A stretch of DNA of 64,000 bases from Burkholderia pyrrocinia (lineage in GTDB: Bacteria; Pseudomonadota; Gammaproteobacteria; Burkholderiales; Burkholderiaceae), in the NCBI RefSeq assembly GCF_001028665.1, contig NZ_CP011503.1:62001-126000 (forward strand). Direction: 5' to 3'. Positions 9,534-19,678 of the stretch are shown piece after piece. Numbering within the stretch: position 1 is the first letter of the stretch; each line of letters begins with the position of its first letter. Under the pieces are notes generated by a model that searched no databases, had not been told where the DNA came from, and worked only from the letters and a program-made list of their open reading frames with translations. Position numbers and translations under genes: made by a program.

Positions 9534-10403
9534 TTAAGCGTCGCCGTCGGGCTTGCCCGATTTCAGCAGGATGTGCTTCGCGACGCCGCGCAGGATGTTG
9601 ACTTCCTCGCGCTCGAGGCCCGTGCGCGCGAACAGACGCCGCAGCCGCGGCATCAGTTTCTTCGGATTGCGCGGGTCGAGGAAATCGAGCGCGATCAGCG
9701 CGTTCTCGAGGTGCACGTACATTCGCTCGATCTCGTCGCTCTGCGCGAGCGTGCCGGCCTCGGCCGACGGCTGCGGCGACGGCTCGCTCGCCTGCTCGAG
9801 AAACGCGACGCGCAGCTCGTACGCAAGCACCTGCACGGCCTGTGCGAGGTTCAGCGAGCTGTATGCAGGGTTCGCCGGGATGTGCGCAAGCGCGCTGCAC
9901 TGCTCGACATGCTCGTTCGCGAGGCCCGTGCGCTCGTTGCCGAACACGAGCGCGATGTCGCCCGCGCCGACCTGCGCGCACGCCTGCGTGGCGGCCGCGC
10001 GCGGCGCAAGGCGCGGCGGCCCGTATTCGCGCGTGCGCGCGGTCAGCGCGATCGACCAGTGGACACCGGACAGCGCGTCGCCGAGCGTCGGCACGACATG
10101 CGCGGACGCGAGGACGTCGTCCGCGCCGCTGGCCATCGCGATCGCCTCGGGGTCGCTCTGCACGTGCGGCACGCGCGGCGCGACCAGCACGAGACGCGAG
10201 AAGCCCATCGTCTTCAGCGCGCGGGCAGCCGCCCCGACATTGCCGGGATGGCTCGGCTCGACGAGCACGAAGCGGGTGGACGTAAAGCCGCCGGAGGGCG
10301 GCCGGGACGTGGCCGCGTCCGACTCGGACGGCGCGGCGGTGTTCTGCGGGGTTTCCACTACGATACGACTCGGTTCATCAGAATGGCCGTATGGTAGCGC
10401 CAT
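9534..10403 (-). CDS. trmJ: tRNA (cytidine/uridine-2'-O-)-methyltransferase TrmJ
   Basis: SPOUT-class enzyme that 2'-O-methylates nucleotide 32 in the anticodon loop of several tRNAs using S-adenosylmethionine. Core blocks are [60 protein letters not shown] (knot/SAM site) and [18 protein letters not shown]. About 45 N-terminal residues before [10 protein letters not shown] are poorly conserved. The furthest open start (10475) is TTG; ATG at 10403 is used here, and GTG at 10358 ([13 protein letters not shown]) is also possible. It is divergent from suhB, and cysE follows on the same strand. Confidence 0.92.
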   Translation of the reverse strand: MALPYGHSDEPSRIVVETPQNTAAPSESDAATSRPPSGGFTSTRFVLVEPSHPGNVGAAARALKTMGFSRLVLVAPRVPHVQSDPEAIAMASGADDVLASAHVVPTLGDALSGVHWSIALTARTREYGPPRLAPRAAATQACAQVGAGDIALVFGNERTGLANEHVEQCSALAHIPANPAYSSLNLAQAVQVLAYELRVAFLEQASEPSPQPSAEAGTLAQSDEIERMYVHLENALIALDFLDPRNPKKLMPRLRRLFARTGLEREEVNILRGVAKHILLKSGKPDGDA

Positions 10404-10483
10404 CGCCCCGGCAAACCCACTCGTCCGGACGGCCGGTGGGGGTTTCCCCGCATTCCGGTCGCCTGAAACCGCCAAAAATCGGG

Positions 10484-10489
10484 TAAAAT
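10484..10489 (+). promoter_or_regulatory. Candidate -10 element for suhB
   Basis: TAAAAT hexamer about 150 bp upstream of the suhB ATG. A weak CTGAAA lies 15 bp further upstream. If used, it gives suhB a leader of about 145 nt. Weak evidence, from hexamer match only. Confidence 0.3.
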
Positions 10490-10638
10490 CATGCCTTTAC
10501 GCGTCGCGCTCCGTGCGGCGCGGGTCGTACCCCGCTCTTTGTCAATTCGCGTCTCACCTCGCCCGGCACGCTTGCGCCGTTCCGGACGGTTGTTCCACTT
10601 CGTGGCGGCCCGTGCCGCCGGCTACAGGATCCAGGCTC

Positions 10639-11442
10639 ATGCATCCCATGCTCAATATTGCTGTCAAGGCTGCGCGCCGCGCCGGACAGATCATCAATCG
10701 CGCGTCCCTCGATCTCGACCTGATCGAGATCCGCAAGAAGCAGCAGAACGACTTCGTCACCGAAGTGGACAAGGCCGCCGAAGAGGCAATCATCGAGACG
10801 CTGAAGACCGCCTACCCCGACCACGCGATCCTCGCGGAAGAATCGGGCGAGTCGGAAAACGAATCCGAATTCAAGTGGATCATCGATCCGCTCGACGGCA
10901 CGACCAACTTCATCCACGGCTTCCCGTACTACTGCGTATCGATCGCACTCGAGCACAAGGGCGTCGTCACGCAGGCCGTCGTCTACGATCCGAACAAGAA
11001 CGACCTGTTCACGGCCACGCGTGGCCGCGGCGCATACCTGAACGATCGCCGCATCCGCGTCGGCCGCCGCGACCGCCTGTCGGACGCACTGGTCGGCACG
11101 GGCTTCCCGTTCCGCGAGAAGGACGGCCTCGATGCGTACGCGCGCCTCTTCACCGAAATGACGCAAGCCTGCACGGGCCTGCGCCGCCCGGGTGCGGCGG
11201 CACTCGATCTCGCCAACGTCGCGGCCGGCCGCCTCGACGCGTTCTTCGAACAGGGCATCAACGTGTGGGACATGGCGGCGGGCAGCCTGCTGATCACCGA
11301 GGCCGGCGGCCTCGTCGGCAACTACACGGGCGACGCCGATTTCCTGCATCGCCATGAAATCGTCGCCGCGAACCCGAAGATCTACGCGCAGATGATCCCG
11401 ATCCTGAATCGCTACACCCGCGTGCATCCGGCGGCGGAATAA
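10639..11442 (+). CDS. suhB: Inositol-1-monophosphatase / SuhB
   Basis: A 267-aa member of the inositol monophosphatase family; in enterobacteria SuhB also joins the rRNA antitermination complex, which cannot be judged from sequence alone here. Start [20 protein letters not shown]. Metal-site motifs: [11 protein letters not shown] (about 66-76), [20 protein letters not shown] (about 83-102, containing DPLDGT) and [17 protein letters not shown] (WDxAAG). Length equals that of E. coli SuhB. The reading frame stays open far upstream, but that part is antisense to trmJ and is not coding. Divergent from trmJ. Confidence 0.95.
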   Translation: MHPMLNIAVKAARRAGQIINRASLDLDLIEIRKKQQNDFVTEVDKAAEEAIIETLKTAYPDHAILAEESGESENESEFKWIIDPLDGTTNFIHGFPYYCVSIALEHKGVVTQAVVYDPNKNDLFTATRGRGAYLNDRRIRVGRRDRLSDALVGTGFPFREKDGLDAYARLFTEMTQACTGLRRPGAAALDLANVAAGRLDAFFEQGINVWDMAAGSLLITEAGGLVGNYTGDADFLHRHEIVAANPKIYAQMIPILNRYTRVHPAAE

Positions 11443-11931
11443 ACGTCGGCCGCGCCCGCCGGTGCGGCGCGCTGCGACGGCCCGGGTCCGCTTCATGCGG
11501 CACGGGCCGTCGGCAACGCATGCTGCTTGCGCAGCACGTCGCTGCCGCGCTGTTCCTCTGGCGGCCGCATTTCCGCGTGGCATTGATATCGATGTGCTAT
11601 GTTGGCCAGCATGAACGACACGGGCGGTTGCGCCCGCCTGGCGCGGCTTTCGCACCAGCCGCTCGCCGGCACCGCCATGATGGAGCGACTTTCGCCGCCC
11701 GATGGTTCGGGGATGGACGATCTCCCCCCCGCAACGGTCGCTTCACGCTCCGATCCTGGCGTTGCCCGAGTTGTCCGGCCTGGTCAGTGCGCAGCCCCCT
11801 GTACAGCTTGATCCAGCGATGAACGGTTTGCATCCGGGATACCCGCGCAGCGAACAACGCCGCCCCCCGCATGCCGGCCCCCGCCCGTCTCAACACCGCC
11901 ACGGCTCCGTGGCAACCGCATCCGAGTACCC
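11443..11931. other. Gene-poor spacer with a possible transposase scar
   Basis: 489 bp between suhB and the FAD oxidoreductase. No frame shows a convincing complete gene. On the minus strand, around 11790-11865, a short frame reads AALFAARVSRMQTVHRWIKL, which resembles the helix-turn-helix of IS3/IS481/Mu-type transposases (xxVSxxTVxRWxxxY). No second half, catalytic residues or terminal repeats are visible, so if real it is a decayed remnant. See the findings. Confidence 0.35.
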
Positions 11932-13554
11932 ATGTTACGGCTAAGCGAAGTTAAACTCCCCCTCGACCATCCCGAAAGCGCTCTCGAAGCCGCGATTCGC
12001 GCGCGCCTCGAGGAGCTTGGCGTGGCGGCAGACGGGCTCCTCCGATACAGCGTGTTCCGCCGTGCGCACGATGCACGCAAGCGCTCCGACATCAAGCTGA
12101 CGTATATCGTCGATGTCGAAGTCAAGGACGAAGCGGCCGTGCTCAAGCGACTCGCCGGCAAGCCGCATTGCGGCGTGACGCCCGACATGGCGTACCACTT
12201 CGTCGCGAAGGCCCCCGAGCACGCCGATTTCCTGCGCCCGGTCGTCATCGGCATGGGGCCGTGCGGCCTGTTCGCAGGACTGATCCTCGCGCAGATGGGA
12301 TTTCGCCCCATCATCCTCGAACGCGGCAAGGCCGTGCGCGAGCGCACCAAGGACACCTTCGGCCTGTGGCGCAAGAGCGTACTCAACCCCGAATCCAACG
12401 TGCAGTTCGGCGAAGGCGGGGCCGGGACGTTCTCCGACGGCAAGCTGTACAGCCAGATCAAGGATCCCAACCACTATGGCCGCAAGGTGCTGGACGAATT
12501 CGTCAAGGCGGGCGCGCCGGAAGACATCCTGTATCTGAGCCGGCCGCACATCGGCACGTTCCGGCTCGTCAGCATGGTGGAAAAAATGCGCGCTTCCATC
12601 CATGAACTGGGTGGTGAAGTGCGCTTCGAAACCCGGGTCGACGACATCGAAATCGACCAGGGCAAGGTGCGGTCGCTCACGCTCTCGAACGGGGAAACGC
12701 TCCGGTGCGACCACGTGGTGCTGGCGGTGGGCCACAGCGCGCGCGACACGTTCCAGATGCTGCACGATCGCGGCGTGTATATCGAAGCCAAGCCGTTTTC
12801 GCTGGGTTTTCGCATCGAACATCCGCAGGGGCTGATCGATCGCAGCCGCTTCGGCAAGTTTGCGGGCCACAAGCAACTCGGCGCGGCCGACTACAAGGTG
12901 GTCCACCACTGCAGCAACGGACGGGCGGTCTACAGCTTCTGCATGTGCCCCGGGGGCACGGTGGTCGCGGCGACCTCGGAGCCGGGCCGCGTGGTCACCA
13001 ATGGCATGAGCCAGTACTCACGGGCCGAGCGCAACGCGAATGCGGGCATCGTCGTCGGCATCACGCCGGAAGACTATCCGGGCGGCCCGCTGGCGGGCAT
13101 CGCGTTCCAGCGCAAATGGGAAGAGCGCGCATTCGAACTCGGCGGCGGCGATTACCGCGCGCCGGGCCAACTGGTCGGCGATTTCATCGCGGGCCGGCCG
13201 TCGACGTCGCTGGGCTCGGTGGAGCCGTCTTACAAGCCGGGCGTGAATCCGACCGATCTCAGCACCGCGCTGCCGGACTACGTGATCGAAGCGATCCGTG
13301 AAGCATTGCCCCAGATCGACAAAAAGATCGCGGGCTTCGCGATGCACGATGCCGTGCTCACCGGCGTGGAGACGCGCACTTCGTCGCCGATCCGGATTCG
13401 ACGCAAGGACGACTACCAGAGCATGAACGTCGAAGGCCTGTATCCGGCCGGCGAAGGCGCGGGGTATGCGGGCGGCATCTATTCGGCTGCCATCGACGGC
13501 ATCGAAGTCGCGCAAGCGGTGGCACTCAGCATGACGTCGGCGCACGCGTCCTGA
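11932..13554 (+). CDS. NAD(P)/FAD-dependent oxidoreductase (COG2509-type)
   Basis: A 540-aa flavoprotein of a widespread but poorly characterised family. The first 100 residues form an N-terminal alpha/beta domain with a run of lysine/arginine around AHDARKRSDIK. A Rossmann FAD site follows, VVIGMGPCGLFAGLILAQMG (about 105-123), ending in an acidic residue (IILERG). Further flavin-binding blocks are NVQFGEGGAGTFSDGKLYSQ, HVVLAVGHSARDTF and, at the C-terminus, GLYPAGEGAGYAGGIYSAAI with DGIEVAQA. CMCPGGTVVAATSE contains two cysteines that could be functional. No signal peptide. The substrate is unknown. It stands alone between the spacer and mutS. Confidence 0.85.
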   Translation: MLRLSEVKLPLDHPESALEAAIRARLEELGVAADGLLRYSVFRRAHDARKRSDIKLTYIVDVEVKDEAAVLKRLAGKPHCGVTPDMAYHFVAKAPEHADFLRPVVIGMGPCGLFAGLILAQMGFRPIILERGKAVRERTKDTFGLWRKSVLNPESNVQFGEGGAGTFSDGKLYSQIKDPNHYGRKVLDEFVKAGAPEDILYLSRPHIGTFRLVSMVEKMRASIHELGGEVRFETRVDDIEIDQGKVRSLTLSNGETLRCDHVVLAVGHSARDTFQMLHDRGVYIEAKPFSLGFRIEHPQGLIDRSRFGKFAGHKQLGAADYKVVHHCSNGRAVYSFCMCPGGTVVAATSEPGRVVTNGMSQYSRAERNANAGIVVGITPEDYPGGPLAGIAFQRKWEERAFELGGGDYRAPGQLVGDFIAGRPSTSLGSVEPSYKPGVNPTDLSTALPDYVIEAIREALPQIDKKIAGFAMHDAVLTGVETRTSSPIRIRRKDDYQSMNVEGLYPAGEGAGYAGGIYSAAIDGIEVAQAVALSMTSAHAS

Positions 13555-13762
13555 CGTTCGGACAGGATCGGCGAGCGTAGCGCCGTGAGCCGGGCGGTGC
13601 CGGCTTTCGCAGGTCCGCCCGAGTGCGGGGTCGACTCGTCGGACAGGGCCGGCAGCCGCCGGTCGCGATCTCCGGCATCTGGCCAAACGGCGAACTTCGC
13701 ACTTGCACATCAGGGCCGCTGGTAAACTCGGGCAACCAAAGCAACAACTTCATGCCTGACCT

Positions 13763-16420
13763 ATGACCACGCTGTCGCCCGAGGCCTTTGCTGGCCACAC
13801 TCCAATGATGCAGCAGTACCTGCGCATCAAGGCCGACCACCCCGACACGCTCGTGTTCTACCGGATGGGCGACTTCTACGAGCTGTTTTTCGAAGATGCG
13901 GAAAAGGCCTCGCGCCTGCTCGACCTGACCCTCACGCAGCGCGGCGCCACAGCCGGCACGCCGATCAAGATGGCCGGCGTGCCGCATCACGCGGTCGAGC
14001 AGTATCTGGCGAAGCTCGTGAAGATGGGCGAATCGGTCGCGATCTGCGAGCAGATCGGCGATCCGGCCACGTCGAAAGGCCCCGTCGAGCGCAAGGTCGT
14101 GCGCGTCGTCACGCCCGGCACGCTGACCGATGCCGCGCTGCTGTCCGACAAGAACGACGTCTACCTGCTCGCGATGTGCACGGGCCACAACAAGCGCGGC
14201 GTCGCGGTCAACATCGGCCTCGCGTGGCTCAACCTCGCAAGCGGCGCGCTGCGGCTTGCCGAAATCGAACCCGAGCAGCTCGGCGCCGCGCTCGAGCGCA
14301 TCCGGCCAGCCGAAATCCTGACGGCGGACGGCGCAACCGACGCCGCACCGGCAGGCACGGGCGCAACCAAGCGCGTGCCGGCGTGGCACTTCGACATCGC
14401 ATCGGGCACGCAACGCCTGTGCGACCAGCTCGATGTCGCGAGCCTCGACGGTTTCGGCGCGCATTCGTTGACGAGCGCCTGCGGCGCCGCGGGCGCGCTG
14501 CTGCTCTACGCAGCGGCCACGCAAGGCCAGCAACTGCGGCACGTGCGCAGCCTGAAGGTCGAGAACGAAACCGAATACATCGGGCTCGATCCGGCCACGC
14601 GCCGCAACCTCGAACTGACCGAGACGCTGCGCGGCACCGAGTCGCCGACGCTGTATTCGCTGCTCGACACCTGCTGCACGACGATGGGCAGCCGCCTGCT
14701 GCGTCACTGGCTGCATCACCCGCCGCGCGCATCGGTCGCCGCGCAGTCGCGCCAGCAGGCGATCGGCGCGCTGCTCGATGCGCCGGCGAATGCCAGCCTC
14801 GATGCGCTTCGCAGCGCACTGCGCCAGATCGCCGACGTCGAGCGGATCACCGGGCGTCTCGCGCTGCTGTCCGCGCGCCCGCGCGACCTGTCGAGCCTGC
14901 GCGACACGTTCGCCGCGCTGCCGGCGCTGCGCGAGCGCATCGGCGCGATCGTCGCGAATGCGGACGCGCTCACCCGCGTCGACGCGGCACTCGCGCCGCC
15001 CGCCGAATGCCTCGACCTGCTGACGAGCGCGATTGCGCCCGAGCCGGCCGCGATGGTGCGCGACGGCGGCGTGATCGCGCGCGGCTACGATGCCGAGCTC
15101 GACGAGCTGCGCGACATCTCGGAGAACTGCGGGCAGTTCCTGATCGATCTCGAAGCGCGCGAACGCACGCGCACCGGCATCGCGAACCTGCGCGTCGAAT
15201 ACAACAAGGTGCATGGCTTCTATATCGAGGTCACGCGCGGCCAGACCGACAAGGTGCCCGACGATTACCGCCGCCGCCAGACGCTGAAGAACGCCGAGCG
15301 CTACATCACGCCCGAACTGAAGACCTTCGAGGACAAGGCGCTGTCCGCACAGGAACGCGCGCTGGCGCGCGAACGCGCGCTGTACGACGCCGTGCTGCAG
15401 GCGCTGCTGCCGTTCATCCCCGAGTGCCAGCGCGTCGCATCGGCACTCGCCGAGCTCGACCTGCTCGCCGCATTCGCCGAACGCGCGCGCGCGCTCGACT
15501 GGGTCGCGCCGACCTTCACCGACGAGATCGGCATCGAAATCGAACAGGGCCGTCACCCGGTCGTCGAAGCCCAGGTCGAGCAGTTCATCGCGAACGACTG
15601 CCGGTTCGGCACCGAGCGCAAGCTGCTGCTGATCACCGGTCCGAACATGGGCGGTAAGTCGACGTTCATGCGGCAGACGGCGCTGATCGCGCTGATGGCT
15701 TACGTCGGCAGCTACGTGCCGGCGAAGTCGGCATGCTTCGGTCCGATCGACCGGATCTTCACGCGCATCGGCGCCGCCGACGATCTCGCGGGCGGCCGCT
15801 CGACGTTCATGGTCGAGATGACCGAGGCCGCGGCGATCCTCAACGACGCGACCCCGCAAAGCCTCGTGCTGATGGACGAGATCGGCCGCGGCACGTCGAC
15901 GTTCGACGGCCTCGCGCTCGCGTGGGCCATCGCGCGCCACCTGCTGGCGCACAACGCCTGCTACACGCTGTTCGCGACGCACTACTTCGAGCTGACGCAA
16001 CTGCCGGCCGAATTCCCGCAAGCGGCCAACGTCCACCTGTCGGCCGTCGAGCACGGCCACGGCATCGTGTTCCTGCACGCGGTCAACGAAGGCCCGGCGA
16101 ACCAGAGCTACGGCCTGCAGGTCGCGCAGCTCGCGGGCGTCCCGACGCCCGTGATCCGCGCCGCGCGCAAGCACCTCGCCTATCTCGAACAGCAGTCGGC
16201 GGTACAGCACACGCCGCAACTCGACCTGTTCAGCGCGCAGCCGGTGGTCGTCGACGATCTCGAATGCGCGGACGCGCCTGCGCTGCCCGACACGCCGCAT
16301 CCGGCGCTCGAGAAGCTGCGCGACATCGATCCCGACGATCTCAAGCCGCGCGAGGCGCTCGACCTGTTGTACGAACTGCGCACGCTGGTCCGGTCGCACG
16401 ATGCCGACGGGCACGCGTAA
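13763..16420 (+). CDS. mutS: DNA mismatch repair protein MutS
   Basis: Recognises mismatches and small loops and recruits MutL. At 885 aa it is a typical MutS1. The mismatch-reading Phe-X-Glu is in GDFYELF (F38-Y39-E40). Connector, lever and clamp domains run from about 130 to 560. The ABC-type ATPase has Walker [14 protein letters not shown] (about 624-636), signature-region [10 protein letters not shown], Walker [21 protein letters not shown] and the switch histidine in FATHYFELT. The C-terminal segment [20 protein letters not shown] matches the tetramerisation tail. The last 20 bp overlap the next gene, so the two are translationally coupled. Confidence 0.98.
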   Translation: MTTLSPEAFAGHTPMMQQYLRIKADHPDTLVFYRMGDFYELFFEDAEKASRLLDLTLTQRGATAGTPIKMAGVPHHAVEQYLAKLVKMGESVAICEQIGDPATSKGPVERKVVRVVTPGTLTDAALLSDKNDVYLLAMCTGHNKRGVAVNIGLAWLNLASGALRLAEIEPEQLGAALERIRPAEILTADGATDAAPAGTGATKRVPAWHFDIASGTQRLCDQLDVASLDGFGAHSLTSACGAAGALLLYAAATQGQQLRHVRSLKVENETEYIGLDPATRRNLELTETLRGTESPTLYSLLDTCCTTMGSRLLRHWLHHPPRASVAAQSRQQAIGALLDAPANASLDALRSALRQIADVERITGRLALLSARPRDLSSLRDTFAALPALRERIGAIVANADALTRVDAALAPPAECLDLLTSAIAPEPAAMVRDGGVIARGYDAELDELRDISENCGQFLIDLEARERTRTGIANLRVEYNKVHGFYIEVTRGQTDKVPDDYRRRQTLKNAERYITPELKTFEDKALSAQERALARERALYDAVLQALLPFIPECQRVASALAELDLLAAFAERARALDWVAPTFTDEIGIEIEQGRHPVVEAQVEQFIANDCRFGTERKLLLITGPNMGGKSTFMRQTALIALMAYVGSYVPAKSACFGPIDRIFTRIGAADDLAGGRSTFMVEMTEAAAILNDATPQSLVLMDEIGRGTSTFDGLALAWAIARHLLAHNACYTLFATHYFELTQLPAEFPQAANVHLSAVEHGHGIVFLHAVNEGPANQSYGLQVAQLAGVPTPVIRAARKHLAYLEQQSAVQHTPQLDLFSAQPVVVDDLECADAPALPDTPHPALEKLRDIDPDDLKPREALDLLYELRTLVRSHDADGHA

Positions 16421-17672
16421 GCACACCCCGCGGCGCCTGGCGGCGCGCGCCGCCGCCGCGCTCGGCGCAGCGGTACTCGCGCTCGCGCAGGCCGGCGCGC
16501 TGGCAGCGCCGCCGAAGCGTGCCACCGCGCCCTACTCGTTCGCAGTCGTGTCGGGCGTCATCAACGTACCGGCGGACGAACCGGCGACCCAGCGGCTGCT
16601 CGATTCGATCGCGCGCGAGCGCAACCTTGCCTTCGTCGTCTATGCGGGCGATCTCAAGGGCTCGAAGGAAGCGTGCCGCGATGCACTGTATTCGCAGCGC
16701 GGCGCGATCCTGGACGCCGCACGCGTGCCGCTCGTATTCATCCCCGGCCACGACGACTGGGTGACGTGCAACACCGTGGCCGGCGGCGGCTACGATCCGG
16801 TCGAGCGGCTCGACTTCCTGCGGCAGACACTGCTCGCCGATTCTGCACTGCCCGACCCCGGCGCACTGCAGATCACGCGGGAAAGCGAAATCGCGCGGTT
16901 CCGGCCGTATCGCGAAAACGCACGCTGGATGCGCGACGACATCGTCTATGTCGCGCTCAACGCGCCGGCGCCGAACAACCACTTCCTGACGGCCGGCGGC
17001 CGCAACGGCGAATTCGAGGACCGCGTCATCGCGAACGGTTTCTGGATCGACCATGCGGCCGAATACGCGAAGCGGCGCGCGGCGCGTGCGATGGTGGTGA
17101 TTTTCGAAGGCGATCCGCAATTCGAACGCTATGAGCGCTCGGAACGGTTCTCATGGCTGCGTTTCAACCGGCCGCGCGTGCGTGACGGCTTCCGTGAGTT
17201 GAAACGAACGCTGGTGAAGGCCGCGGCGACGTTCCGCGGCCCGATACTGGTGATGCACGCGAGCGGCGAACCGCTTGCCAACGGCTTTCTGATCGATCGT
17301 CCGCTGCGAGCCGACGATGGTGAACTGGTAGGAAACGTGACACGCGTCGCGATCGGACCGCGCCATCCGGCGAATCAGTGGGTGAAGGTGAGTGTGTCGC
17401 CGGCGCGGCAGACGATCTTCAACGTGAGCCTGCAGGAGGTGCCGAAGAACCTGCCCGTGCCGCCCGCGCTGCCGCTCGTACCGCACGACGATGTCCCGCT
17501 GCCGCAGATGCCGGAAATCCCCGCGTTGCCGGCGCTGCCCGACTCGTCGTCGGTCGCGCCGCCGCTGCAGGGTGACGGCGCCGCACCAGGCGGCGCGTCG
17601 TGGCCGGCACCGCCCCCTGCATCGGGGCCGGCGCCCGGCCTGCCTGCGAGCTCAGTGCAGGGTGCGCCCTGA
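16401..17672 (+). CDS. Exported metallophosphoesterase-like protein with Pro-rich tail
   Basis: A 423-aa protein with an N-terminal signal-like segment ([17 protein letters not shown], about residues 21-37). The body (40-345) has calcineurin-like motifs: [24 protein letters not shown] (GDxxG) and [11 protein letters not shown], where GHDD replaces the usual GNHD. A later VMHASGEPL could supply another ligand. It is therefore a divergent phosphoesterase, probably periplasmic; substrate unknown. The last 75 residues are rich in proline, alanine and serine. Its start overlaps the mutS end by 20 bp and its end overlaps slyD tail-to-tail by 21 bp. A functional link to MutS is not implied. Confidence 0.78.
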   Translation: MPTGTRKHTPRRLAARAAAALGAAVLALAQAGALAAPPKRATAPYSFAVVSGVINVPADEPATQRLLDSIARERNLAFVVYAGDLKGSKEACRDALYSQRGAILDAARVPLVFIPGHDDWVTCNTVAGGGYDPVERLDFLRQTLLADSALPDPGALQITRESEIARFRPYRENARWMRDDIVYVALNAPAPNNHFLTAGGRNGEFEDRVIANGFWIDHAAEYAKRRAARAMVVIFEGDPQFERYERSERFSWLRFNRPRVRDGFRELKRTLVKAAATFRGPILVMHASGEPLANGFLIDRPLRADDGELVGNVTRVAIGPRHPANQWVKVSVSPARQTIFNVSLQEVPKNLPVPPALPLVPHDDVPLPQMPEIPALPALPDSSSVAPPLQGDGAAPGGASWPAPPPASGPAPGLPASSVQGAP

Positions 17673-18194
17673 CGGCGCTTCGCCGTCTTCGTCTTCGTCC
17701 TCGTCGACGATCTCGAGCCCTTCCGCGCCATGCGCGTGCTCATGCTCGATTTCGTCTTCGGTTGCTTCGCGAACGTCCTTCACCGTGAGTGCGAAACGCA
17801 GCGCCATGCCTGCCAGCGGGTGATTGCCGTCGAGCACGACCTTGTCTTCGGCGACGTCGGTGACCGTATAGATCAGCGAATCGACTTCCTCGTCACCGTC
17901 TTCCGGCGTGCCTTCGAACTGCATGCCCACTTCGAGCGGCTCGGGAAAACGATCGCGCGGCTCGATCTTCACGAGTTCGGGATCGTAGTCGCCGAACGCG
18001 TCCTGCGGCTCGAGCTGAATCTGTGCCTGGTAGCCCGGCTCCTGGCCGTCGAGCTGTTCCTCGATCTTGGGGAACGTGCCATCATAGCCGCCGTGCAGAT
18101 AGACCATCGGCTCGTCGCTTTCCTCGATCAGATTGCCCTGTGCATCCGACAGCTTGTAAGTGACCGACACGACGGTGTTTTTTGCGATTTTCAT
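17652..18194 (-). CDS. slyD: FKBP-type peptidyl-prolyl isomerase, SlyD family
   Basis: A 180-aa folding helper with FKBP and inserted-flap (IF) chaperone domains. The chosen start MKIAKNTVVSVTYKLSDAQG (18194) has GGGAG 8 bp upstream. FKBP residues are seen in GYDGTFPKIEEQLDG and NHPLAGMALRFALTVKDVRE, the second being the conserved SlyD segment (NHPLAG). The IF domain lies between them, around PQDAFGDYDPELVKIEPRDR. The C-terminal 35 residues are acidic (DEDEDEDGEAP) and have only a few histidines, so the His/Cys-rich metal-binding tail of E. coli SlyD is missing. Divergent from the roxA-like gene with a 32-bp spacer. Confidence 0.93.
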   Translation of the reverse strand: MKIAKNTVVSVTYKLSDAQGNLIEESDEPMVYLHGGYDGTFPKIEEQLDGQEPGYQAQIQLEPQDAFGDYDPELVKIEPRDRFPEPLEVGMQFEGTPEDGDEEVDSLIYTVTDVAEDKVVLDGNHPLAGMALRFALTVKDVREATEDEIEHEHAHGAEGLEIVDEDEDEDGEAPSGRTLH

Positions 18195-18218
18195 CCAATT
18201 CTCCCAAATACAAGTCTC

Positions 18219-18224
18219 ATTATA
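18219..18224 (-). promoter_or_regulatory. -10 element of slyD
   Basis: Perfect TATAAT on the minus strand, 24 bp upstream of the slyD ATG. A TTGAGA at 18239-18244, inside the divergent gene's first codons, is spaced by 14 bp, short of the ideal 17, so the -35 is uncertain. The predicted leader is about 18 nt. Confidence 0.6.
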
Positions 18225-18226
18225 CG

Positions 18227-19447
18227 ATGCGCAACCGGTCTCAAGCCGAACCGCGGGATGCCGCTGCCGCCCCGCTCGGCGCGCCGCCTTCCGATCTTCC
18301 CACACCGCTGCTCGGCGGTCTCACGCCGGCGCAATTCATGCGCGGTTACTGGCAGAAGAAACCGCTCCTGATCCGCCAGGCGATCCCCGGCATTGCGTCG
18401 CCGGTCACGCGCGATGCGCTGTTCGAGCTGGCATCCGACTATGACGCGGAATCGCGACTGATCACCCATTTTCGTAACAAGTGGCAACTGTCGCACGGTC
18501 CGTTCGAGCCCGACTCGCTGCCGGCCGTCACGCGCAAGTCCTGGACCCTGCTCGTGCAGGGGCTCGACCTGCACGTCGATGCGGCGCGCGCGCTGCTCGA
18601 CCGCTTCCGCTTCATCCCCGACGCGCGGCTGGACGACCTGATGATCTCGTATGCGACCGACGGCGGCGGCGTCGGTCCGCATTTCGATTCGTACGATGTA
18701 TTCCTGCTGCAGGTCGAAGGCCGGCGTCGCTGGCGCGTCGGTGCGCAGAAAGACCTGTCGCTGCAGCCGGATGTGTCGCTGAAGATCCTCGAGAACTTCG
18801 AACCGAGCGACGAATGGGTGCTGGAGCCCGGCGACATGCTGTACCTGCCGCCCCACATCGCGCACGACGGCGTCGCCGAAGGCGAATGCATGACCTGCTC
18901 GATCGGCTTCCGGGCCCCGTCCTCGGGCGAACTGGGCGCCCAGTTCCTGTACTATCTCGCGGAGCGCGGCGGCCTGCGCGACGGGGGCGGCGACGACCTC
19001 TACCGCGATCCGAAGCAGCCGGCCGTCGACACGCCCGCGCAATTGCCTCCGGCGCTGGTCGAGCGCGTCGCCGAGATCGTCGACGCCATCCGCTGGCGCA
19101 AGCGCGACGTCGCCGAATTCCTCGGCTGCTACCTGAGCGAGCCCAAACCGAACGTCGTATTCGACCCGCCGGCGCGTCCGCTGTCCGAGGCCGCGTTCGT
19201 CACGCAAGCGTCACGCCGCGGTGTGTGTCTCGACAGAAGGGCCGCATTGATGTATAACGCGCGATCGTACTTCATTAATGGCGAGGAAGGACCGCTCGAG
19301 CAGGCCGGCGAATGGCTGCCCGAACTGGCCAATCAACGCCAGATGGAGGCGAAACGGTTTGTAACACTATCCCGGGCTCCCTCGATGACAGCCTTGTTGC
19401 ACGAGTGGTATTGTGCGGGCTGGATACGGGTCGGAGGCCGGAATTAG
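18227..19447 (+). CDS. Cupin-4 ribosomal oxygenase (RoxA/YcfD family)
   Basis: A 2-oxoglutarate/Fe(II) dioxygenase; the E. coli relative hydroxylates an arginine of ribosomal protein L16. The 406-aa protein (start MRNRSQAEPR) has the JmjC/cupin iron site GGGVGPHFDSYDVFLLQVEG with H152-x-D154, and a distal histidine in MLYLPPHIAHDGVAEGE (H210 or H213). GYWQKKPLLIRQ (about 40-51) is the hallmark N-terminal block, and the C-terminal part has the helical dimerisation and winged-helix region. The short spacer to slyD leaves little room for an upstream promoter, which must lie in or near the slyD start. Confidence 0.88.
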   Translation: MRNRSQAEPRDAAAAPLGAPPSDLPTPLLGGLTPAQFMRGYWQKKPLLIRQAIPGIASPVTRDALFELASDYDAESRLITHFRNKWQLSHGPFEPDSLPAVTRKSWTLLVQGLDLHVDAARALLDRFRFIPDARLDDLMISYATDGGGVGPHFDSYDVFLLQVEGRRRWRVGAQKDLSLQPDVSLKILENFEPSDEWVLEPGDMLYLPPHIAHDGVAEGECMTCSIGFRAPSSGELGAQFLYYLAERGGLRDGGGDDLYRDPKQPAVDTPAQLPPALVERVAEIVDAIRWRKRDVAEFLGCYLSEPKPNVVFDPPARPLSEAAFVTQASRRGVCLDRRAALMYNARSYFINGEEGPLEQAGEWLPELANQRQMEAKRFVTLSRAPSMTALLHEWYCAGWIRVGGRN

Positions 19448-19541
19448 TGTGAGTCGCCCCGTATGCCCGTACAGATCAATTTCTGTATGGGAAAGACAAC
19501 GTATTGACCCCGCATTTGTCGACGGTCGATAGGAAAGTGCA

Positions 19542-19547
19542 TATAAT
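19542..19547 (+). promoter_or_regulatory. -10 element of the alanine-rich lipoprotein gene
   Basis: Perfect TATAAT 131 bp upstream of the lipoprotein ATG. A -35 near 19518-19524 (GTCGACG) is poor; TTGACC at 19504-19509 is good but 32 bp away. The strong -10 with a long leader and a strong downstream terminator suggests an abundant monocistronic transcript. Confidence 0.5.
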
Positions 19548-19678
19548 TTCCGCCCAAGCCGTAGGGAAGATTCACGCTCTAGAAGTGCATCTCCACCAGC
19601 GGCCCAGGTCGGTGTTGGAGCACATTACCGGTATTGTTTCGCGCTGTTGCTTACCTTTAACCATAAAAGGACGTGATC

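Noticed and set aside
13526..16525. A 999-aa open frame antisense to mutS
   Set aside because: Arg/Glu/Asp-heavy composition without family motifs; a shadow of the GC-rich mutS codons.
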